NCBI GenBank assembly: GCA_031771865.1
Contig: JASISA010000042.1
Location: 2,411,501 to 2,475,500 of the forward strand
Reading direction: 5' to 3'
Source: Nothophaeocryptopus gaeumannii
Lineage: Eukaryota > Ascomycota > Dothideomycetes > Mycosphaerellales > Mycosphaerellaceae
DNA length: 64,000 nt
In this document: piece by piece, positions 56,300 to 64,000 of the stretch
Layout: each line of letters begins with the position of its first letter
How positions within the stretch are numbered: the stretch's first letter is position 1
Translations under genes and position numbers: made by a program
Notes under the pieces: generated by a model
Told to the model about the DNA's origin: nothing
The model's input: the letters and a program-made list of their open reading frames with translations, nothing else
Databases searched by the model: none

Positions 56300-59200
56300 G
56301 GTAGTGTGTTGTAGTGGGTTAGAATTGAGTCTTTGTTTACACTATGCGGTTAGTAATTTCATAGCCTAAGCTTAATCTTCGCTACTATCTTAAAATTTAT
56401 TCTTATAGTAGAATAGAAGATAGGATAATTGCTTACTACTAGACTATAGAGGTGTATTTCTAGGCGTAGGTACGTAATTGAGAATGGTACAAAGCTAGAG
56501 TTATATATAGTTAAGCCTAGGGTAGGTAGTAGTAGATAAAAGAAAGGGTAGAATACTACTACTTCCGGCCTACGACGAAAGTAGCGACGCCGAGAAAGAC
56601 AAAAGTCCTAGTTAGAAGTAGGGAGAGGGTAGTAATAGGCCTAGGCAATAGCGTAGTAGTAGTAGTAGTTATTAGCGGGTATTAGTAACGATATACGGCT
56701 ACCCGAGAGTAGAATATATAATAGTATTAATAATAATTCGCGCTAAGGCTAGAAACTACGGACTTCGATTAAGACGTTTAGGTAGCGATAGTAAGGTTAA
56801 TCCTTAGGGGGAATAAAAGGAAAAGTATATTATAAAGATACTAACGACGCTAGCTATAGTATACTAAAAGATTATTATAATTAGAGAAGGTATAGTTAAG
56901 TTATAGTATCGTAAGAGTAGAAGCTAAAGTCTAATATATTCTAGCTAAACTCCGCGATTAAATAGCGATAGTATTAGTTATAGAACCTTTAAGTAAATAG
57001 TTAGCTAAACGAATAAATCTAACGCCTTTAGTAAGAGAAAAAGCCTTAATAAGTAGACCTAGTTTATATAGTAAGCGTAGTAGTAAGACGGTTCTAAATA
57101 TCCGTACGTACCTCTAAAGTAGGCTATCAACTTCTATAGATAGGCTATAGCGTTATAACTCCTAGTCTTCTACTTTATCTACCTCTTCGCTAAATCTAGG
57201 GATATTATCGACGAATTCGAGGTTATCTATAGAGTCGTTACTACCGTTAAAGGCGTCGTTAGTAGGCTTACTAAACTAATAATAGAGATACTCGTAAGCT
57301 TTAATAATATCGTCCTTAAGGCGATTACGGCGATTAGTAATAAGAAGTTTAGTAGCGCTAAAGACTCTCTTATACTCCGAGCTTATAGAAGGAATAGCTA
57401 GTAGATCTAACGCTATCTAATAAAGATTACGTTAATAACTAGATTACTAACGAAGATTCTAGTATTCGAGTACATCTATTCTATTAGGCTCGAGGGGACT
57501 ATTCTAGTATTAGTCGTAAGCGTCGATATAACGGCTTAGAGCTATCTTTACCTACTTATATTCGTAAAGATCTTCTATACGACGGTCCTCTAATCCGCGT
57601 CGCTTACGCTTACTAAAGATTATAGGAGTAGTCGAATCCGGTAAAGTCGAACGAGATCGTAAAGCTTTATAAACGAACTATCCTTTATATTTAGTTAGCT
57701 AAAGCTCCTCGACCTTAGGCGTAATATTAGCTAGCTACTCTCGCTTCTCTAGATCTTAAGACTATTCTTAGTCGTACTATTCCTACTTAAGAGTAGGATC
57801 TACGTACATAGTAGCGTAGTATACTAGTAACTTATTATAGTAGTTATAGTACTTCTCGAGAGTAACCTATAACTAGTTAGTAGCTTTAGCTAGGGCTAAA
57901 TCTTCCTCGGAACTAGTATCGATAGCTCGCTCGCGCTAATAGCTCTCCGACTACGAGATATGCTTATATAGGTAGTCTAGACTCTAAATAAATAATAACA
58001 AATTATCTTAATAGCCTTCTAAGGAAATAGTAATATCGTAGAATAGTTCTAAAGCCTCGTAGATTCGCTCGAGAGTTTCCTAGTAGGTAGCGTTAAGAGG
58101 CTCGAATTTAACGTAGGACTATGAATCTAGGTAGTACGTTAACTAGAAGCTCGTAATTCGAGGCCGAAGGTTAATAGTACGAGTAAGGGTAATATAGGCG
58201 CTATTCTAACGTACTTAGGTAGTAGCGATTAGCTATATAGAGGGATTAGAGTAAGTTTATCGAAGTAAGTAGGTAGAAAAGTAAAAGATTAAGAGAGGCT
58301 AACGTCGGTAGTTAGTATCTTCTCTATTTATACTAGTACTAGTAGGCCGGGCTTTAGCGAGGCGGATAGACTAGTAAAAATCTAGGACGCTAGTTAGTTA
58401 CGTTCCTACGTAATATATAGAGAGGCTAGAAGTACTTAGAGGAAAGAATAACTTATATCTAAGTTATTAGCCTTTTTATATTTACTACTAATACGAATAT
58501 TACTAAACTCTTTACGCTACTAAGGAGTTATCTAGATATACCGAATAAGGTTATAAAGTACCTCTATTACTCTAATCTTACGCTAAAGGGTAGCTATCTC
58601 CTTACTATCGCTATAGACCTAGGCCTCCTCTATCTCTTTATAATTCCTTTAGTATTATAGCTATAAAGGAAGTACTAGACTCTAATATTAATAATATAAC
58701 TAAAGTAGCGAAGACGACGGGCCTTACGTTAGCGAGTAGTCTAGTACGGAAAAAGGCTCTTTAGAAGGAGGTTATAGACCTTATCGTTTACGATAGCATT
58801 ATCCGAAACTAGCTAGCCGAAACGTCCTTCTCGATTAAGCCTAAACTCTTCGATAACCTCCTCTAGTAAGGCGCTAAGGTTATCCGTAGTATATAAACCC
58901 TTTATATTTCGAAGAGCTAGAAGGATATAGTAGCGCTTACCGTTCTTATTAATATAATAGCTAACGACTACTATTAAAGCTCTATAGTTTAGGGAAGTCT
59001 AAAGGTTAAAGGACAAGGTAACCTTCTAGGTTAGTAATAGGCCTATATAGTTAATAGATAAGTACTTACTTTACTTCTAGCTTCCGCGATATTATCGATT
59101 AGCGCCTACTTCCTCGCCTTATACTCTTCTATAATCCAACGCTAAATAGCCGTCGAAGCCTTAGGTAAGAAGTTAAATAGCGTAAAGTTTATATAACCTA

Positions 59201-60590
59201 AAAAGTCTCGGAAGTAAATATTCTCGATCTAATAGAAGGCGATATTATATATTAAGAAGAACTTAAGAAACTTCTCTTTAAAGATGCTAGTACTTAAGAA
59301 GACCTATTCGAGGACGGTTTAGTTTAGAGCTACTAGTACTAGTATAGTATTACCTACGGCTATGTCGTAATCGCCTTTAAAACAGACGCCGTATAAGGTT
59401 CGTAAGTATCGACGGATTAAGCTAGTACTAGAGAGTAAGAAGAGCTTAGTCTTACCCTTCTTAATATATCTATAATAGTACTAATATTCCTTATAGTACT
59501 ACTCGTCTACTACGGACTCGCTATAAGCCTAGATTACTAACGTTCGTAGCTTAGATTTATTATTAATTCCCCTCGCGAGTAGGCTCGTTCGTCTATACTA
59601 ATAGCTATTAAATATAAAGCGTTCTACTAGCCTAGCGTTAAACTTAGTAGGTACGATTACTAGGCCTTCGGATATCTTTACTATCTTACGGCTATCCTCG
59701 TAGATAATAGAGTCGCTATTCTCTTTATCGGATTAAGAGCTTAGTATTAGGCTAGGCTCTACGATATAGACTAGAGCTTTAGAAGCTTATCGACTAGTCT
59801 AGCTACTATCGGTCGACGATATTAGTACTACTAGAGTCCGGTACTAGAGTAGAAGCCTATCCGGATCGTCGACGTTAATTACGAACATATAAACTAGCGC
59901 TAACTCTATCTCTATATTAGCGGAGTTACTAATCTTTAATAGCTCGCTAATTTTAAGCCTAAGATCTTCGTCTTCGAGAAAACTAGGCTATCTAGCCTCG
60001 ATATTACGAGAGGCTTCGCTTACTATTAGCGTCTATAAAAGATCGATTATAGAAACGCTACTTAATAATAGTAAACTATATAGAGGAGGTAGTTAGCGAG
60101 GCTCGATAGGCTAAGTCGATTAAGTATCGTATTCGTCGATATTAATAAAAGAATCGTCGCTAGCTACTTAAGCGGAAGTACGAGTTCGATAACGACTACT
60201 ACTAGCTAGCGTCGACTACTACGAGAAGTAGTCGTAGATAGCTATTCCGACTAGCTTATAATTAGGGATAGTAAGTAAATTCGTAGAAGATAGAGACCTC
60301 CTTTTAACCGCGCAAGATAGATACCCCTTTCTTATAATTACGACTAGCTATTACTAAGCTAAATACTATACTATACCTTCGTCCGATCTTAAGTATACTC
60401 CTCTAATCCTTTTTAAGCTACCTACTACCTCGATATAGTAGTAATCGTCCTTAAGAGGCTAGGTTTATAATAAGGTAGGATAGGAGGCGGAGGACTAAGA
60501 AGATAATTAGTAAGGGGGATACTATATAAAGGTAATAGATAGTAACCTCGACGACGCTAACGTAGCGGAAACGACACTATTGAAGTTAAC
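56300..60590 (-). mobile_element. hAT element C, RIPped
   Basis: A 4.3-kb block with almost no CpA or TpG. The minus-strand frame near 58850-58600 shows VIEEFRLNREGRFG(W)LVSDN, then (A)RRLRYFSYIIN and YFLYSYNTKGIIKR, which match the SDNA...RLRCFGHIIN core of hAT transposases. The block is longer than hAT A or B without insertions, so it may hold a second gene or a further insertion at 56300-57700. Terminal repeats and target duplication were not established: candidate CAGG ends at about 56268 and 60613 are weak. Confidence 0.65.
57700..60300 (-). pseudogene. hAT transposase relic (element C)
   Basis: The conserved core described for element C lies at about 58850-58600. Upstream sequence (to about 60300) would hold the N-terminal zinc finger and downstream sequence (to about 57700) the dimerisation region. 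Both are too decayed to place exactly. Stops are TAG/TAA at former Gln and Trp codons. Confidence 0.55.
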
Positions 60591-61489
60591 TCCTGTCTCA
60601 GTAGTTAGATATTGCAATATCAATTACACAAGGCCAATTGGAAGTACTCCGAGAAGTTATTCACTCACATAACCGCTGCCAAGACCACTTCTGGATCATA
60701 ACGGCGGCTTGATCTGTCATTCACGACTACCCGATCTGGATCTACAGATCGTTCTAAGGCCCTGATCTGATCCGTGATCTGTATCATTCAAATCAGATAT
60801 TATCTGGTGGATGATGATCTGCTAATCACTGGACGTGAAGGATATGGCTTACTTGCCTGCCATTGCGATGCATCGACGGACGGCTTGGCTTGGCCCACCT
60901 ATCATTCCGGTGCAGTGGCCCATGGTATTCTCCTCGGCCAAGCATGATGGCCGGGTGTTGTGTTCGTACTCTGTCTTTGCGTGCGTTGTAGTGAAGGGTC
61001 GTAAGGGAAGTGAGAGGTGCGGTGCAGTTTGCCGTCACATGGCGTTCATGGCGCGCACAGCCAGCCAATCGCGGGTTGTGCCGAGAGCCCAAAATCTCCG
61101 ACTCCGAGAAACATGACTTCCAACCGTAACCTTACCCCATCAACCCAAGCCTTTGATTCACATTGTTCATCACCAACACCCATCTGCTCCAGCCACTCTT
61201 CCTCACTGTGCAATCGTAGATATTCGTTCGCGATCGGTACCGGCCCTGGATGATGGTATTCTAGTGCAGCGACGGCTGATCTTCTCCTCCTCCTCCTCCA
61301 CCACCACCACCGCCAACTCCACCTCCTACTCATTCTCTCCCTCCTCCTCTTCCTCTCGCTGAGGCCTTACCCAGGTCTTGACTGTCCCTCACACCGCTCG
61401 ACATGTTTCCCCGTTTCTGTCTCAGTCTGCTACGCTGCATGCTTTTGCCCCGGTCAACATCCGCTGCGCTTGGGTCCTGAGCCTCGCGT
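60591..61489. other. No confident gene; microsatellites
   Basis: Normal composition. 60690-60830 is rich in GATCTG/CAGATC, as is 56140-56230 on the other side of hAT C; this might reflect old terminal repeats. (TCC)n and (ACC)n tracts occur at about 61282-61345. The end probably contains the promoter of the gene at 61490. Confidence 0.4.
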
Positions 61490-63331
61490 ATGTTCCAGAT
61501 CAGGAACTCCACTGTCAACCACCGCTGGCACTTTACGCCCGGCCGAGCTGTCGACTTACACTATGGCTTGGAACGACTTCGCATTCGGCATTTTGCTGGC
61601 GATTCCTTCTGCTTCGATCCTAAGTCTGCGCATTCTCCTCACTCAGACCGTCTGTCACGTCGAAGAGTAGAAGCCTCACACACTGCAAGCCAGCTCCCAG
61701 ACCGCATGAAATTCAATCTCACTCAGGCCACGGACATGCCGAGCTTTGTGAAGGTCTTCACCTTTACGAACCCCCAAACTCAGCTCCTTGCCATCCTGAA
61801 GATTGGGACTGATAGGCTTCAATGCCTTACAAAGGATGTGGCAATGTCCGCGGCGTACCCTACCGCTCTGCTGTCGCGGAGCGCGTCAACGACATCTTCG
61901 AATTCGTCTACTTCAACCCCGGCCCAGAGTCTCTGAAGACGTATATCTTCAAAGCATTGGCAACAATCATGCACTGCAACGCTCATCGCTCTCAGCTAGA
62001 CAGTACTCAGGTGAGCATCTCTCCGTTTATGAAGCAGTCTCTGTTCCGCATAACACCAGGCTAACCTTTTGTAGGAGAGTGCGCAGGAATACCGAGCGAA
62101 GCTCGAGCATCCGTTCACGCCGCCGGTGGGTTTTCATTCAGTCTCTGTCACCCCACATTCTAGCTTAGAAAAGCGCGAGCTCATGACTCCTCCCGTTAGC
62201 GAGAGGGGGAACAAACGTCGATCCGCTGAGCCCACGCCATTCATCCGCGGTCACGTCGAAGACCCCTTCTCGCACTCTCCTCCATCTGGTCACGCTCCAG
62301 CTCAAGCAAAGTATACCTTCAATAGCTATCATGAACTCGGACAGAAGCAGCCCCAGCAGGGGCAAGCCAGTATAGCTTGCTTCGGGGAGGTAGTAACTGA
62401 AGAGCCCGCGATCTTCTCCGACACTCGCAGAGGCGAGACTGCCGCCGCGTGCGACCACGCCTGGCTGCAAAAGTCGTCCGCCCCTGCTGCCAAATTGTCG
62501 CAGAGTCTGGAGTGCAGTGCAAGTGTTGGGCCGAAGAGCTGTGGCGCACGGCAGCAACGTGCCCTTAGTGGCTCTTACTGCACATCCAGTCAGCAGGACT
62601 TAGTTGGCATTCCTACCGGCGGCAACCAGACGGACTTGGATACCGATGTTTTCAATCAGCAGGGTCTGGACAGCTTGCTCAACGGCAACGACTGGCAGCA
62701 GCGCGTGGACGGGCAGGAGGGCGTGGCTAGATTCACGTTTGGCAAGCACTGAGATGGCTTCTTCGATGGTAACAACGGGGAGGAGCCGGGTCCAGAGAAC
62801 CTCTTCGATGACAACAATGGGCAGCCAGGACCGAAGAGCTTCTTCGATGACAACAATAACAACGGTCAGTCGAGACTGGAAAACTGCTTCGACGGGACCA
62901 ATGGACAGGAGGCTGTGACTGGCTTCGCTCTTCGCAAGAAGCGTGCGCCCTACCAGACCAGCAATGGCAGCCCGCAGCTGAAGGATTATGCTTCTAGTGC
63001 GCAGGTCGCGAATATGCTTGGTGCTGACAGCTTTGCCGAGCAGAGCCCATCCGGGATATTCAACGATCCGAGACTTCTAGAACTGCATGCCGCCCTCGGA
63101 CAGCAAACCACGTACACCTCTGGTAACGGCGACCTGTTCGATCTTGGCAACTACTTCGCTGCGGGCACTTACTCCGCTGCAACATACAACTTCTCAATGA
63201 TCGCAGCACCTTCGCCGATCTGGTGCAGTTCAGCCAGGAAGATATACGACTTTGTCAAAAACTACAACCCTGAGTTCGAGACATGCGGCTCGGACGACCA
63301 AATGACGGCAGGCTTCAACGCCTTGGTCTGA
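61490..63331 (+). pseudogene. Hypothetical protein with Asn/Asp/Gly repeats, broken
   Basis: Coding starts at or before MKFNLTQATDMPSFVKVFTF (61706). A one-base shift near 61818 is followed by GCGNVRGVPYRSAVAERVND, IFEFVYFNPGPESLKTYIFK and LDSTQ. A 64-bp intron (GTGAGC donor near 62011, TTGTAG acceptor near 62074) joins ESAQEYRAKLEHPFTPPVGF and the long second exon. TGA at 62750-62752 interrupts the exon just before a repeat domain (FFDGNNGEEPGPENLFDDNN, then GQPGPKSFFDDNNNNGQ and LENCFDGTNGQE). The exon then runs on to TGA at 63329-63331 in the same frame. Up to about 600 codons in all. No family recognised. The N-terminal start is uncertain. Confidence 0.5.
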
Positions 63332-64000
63332 AAGCCGGGGCTTCGGTGAACAGTCTACGCTTGGCATGTTTGAGGCAAGATTTGGGGCGGCTGGGAAGGA
63401 AAAAGAAGTAATGATGACGGGTAGAGATTGATGGAACGACAGGGTAATGACAATCTTGGTCACGATGATGAATGCATCGATGAATACATACAATGGCGAT
63501 GGGAAATTGGCGATGAATGAATGCATCGAATGAATAAATAACATAGTCTGAGATCCGCGGACTACTGGAGGAGGATCGATTACCCGGCAGCGAACGACGT
63601 CAGCACTGGGAAGTGCGGGCATTAATAGTTTGATACTGCCAGGTGCAAGCTCGGCAGATTTCAAGGTAGCCATAATGGGCAAGGAGACTGAGGTGGTGAG
63701 CAGAAGAACGTATTGTCCTCGGAAAGGGCCGGCGGACGGGACAGGGGGACGGCTTCAGCGAGCTGTGGCTAACGTGTGGCTGACAGCTAACAGAGCGTCT
63801 ATTGAATTCCGCACATAGCTGGAGCCAAACAAAACATCCAAACAAAACATCCAAAGGGACGGGACGGGATGCAGTCCACAATCGACGTGACGCGACAGAC
63901 CAGACCATGTCGAAGAGAACAACCCATCGACCTGGGCCTGGACCGGGACCTGATTGCAGCTGCGCTTCCAGCCGCCGTCCGTCCCGCCGATGAAGCCGCT
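63332..64000. other. No confident gene; short repeats
   Basis: Repeated GATGAATGCATCGA at 63463-63531 and a 14-bp unit CAAACAAAACATCC twice near 63826-63853. Only short frames. The region continues beyond the window. Confidence 0.4.

Noticed and set aside
4300..60590. Large cargo-carrying transposon (Starship type) spanning the RIP blocks
   Set aside because: No tyrosine-recombinase captain was recognised, and each RIP block with readable motifs fits an ordinary LINE, hAT, Tc1, pogo or gag.

Overview
The window looks like a filamentous ascomycete chromosome, most likely a Dothideomycete (inferred, not proven). The evidence is short introns of 51-111 bp with GT/GC donors and CTAAC-like branch points, a Zn2Cys6 regulator, a Dur3-type transporter, Tad1-like LINEs, a chromodomain Gypsy element, and massive repeat-induced point mutation (RIP). 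In the RIP blocks CpA and TpG are almost absent, TpA is very high and CpG survives. This gives long stop-rich stretches of TAG/CTA-type sequence.

Layout. 1-4275: a LINE with its 5' part inverted (a twin-priming structure), with a solo LTR inserted at 1118-1473. 4276-7340: RIP relics of a retroelement gag (minus) and a pogo/Fot1-like transposase (plus). 7982-14149: the best preserved host block. It holds an intact urea/polyamine symporter of the Dur3 type, a deleted carboxylesterase relic and an intact Zn2Cys6 transcription factor, all on the minus strand. 14981-23336: a RIPped hAT element with 19-bp terminal inverted repeats, split by a LINE (17525-22718). 23348-29370: small hypothetical genes, several doubtful. 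29371-37125: a Tc1/mariner element with 38-bp inverted repeats and a TA duplication, split by a young Tf1/sushi-like Gypsy element (30595-36728) with almost identical LTRs and a GTTAG target duplication. 38798-50922: a run of genes whose reading frames are recognisable but broken by in-frame TAG/TAA/TGA codons and single-base shifts. They include a coiled-coil gene, a KIN1-like kinase fragment and a chromodomain gene. 50923-54085: a second RIPped hAT with an 8-bp target duplication, inserted in one of these frames, which resumes on the other side. 55152-55661: a small two-exon gene with a TATA box and a 9-bp TTCnnGAA array. 56300-60590: a third RIPped hAT. 61490-63331: a last broken gene with an Asn/Asp/Gly-rich repeat domain.

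The window shows three layers of decay: heavy RIP confined to transposons, nested insertions that can be ordered in time, and lighter loss of host genes by nonsense codons that keep the frame. I found no convincing new defence or biosynthetic system. The points most worth checking are the frame-preserving nonsense codons across several neighbouring genes, the possible self-primer of the Gypsy element, the twin-primed LINE, and the hAT insertion in a still traceable reading frame.
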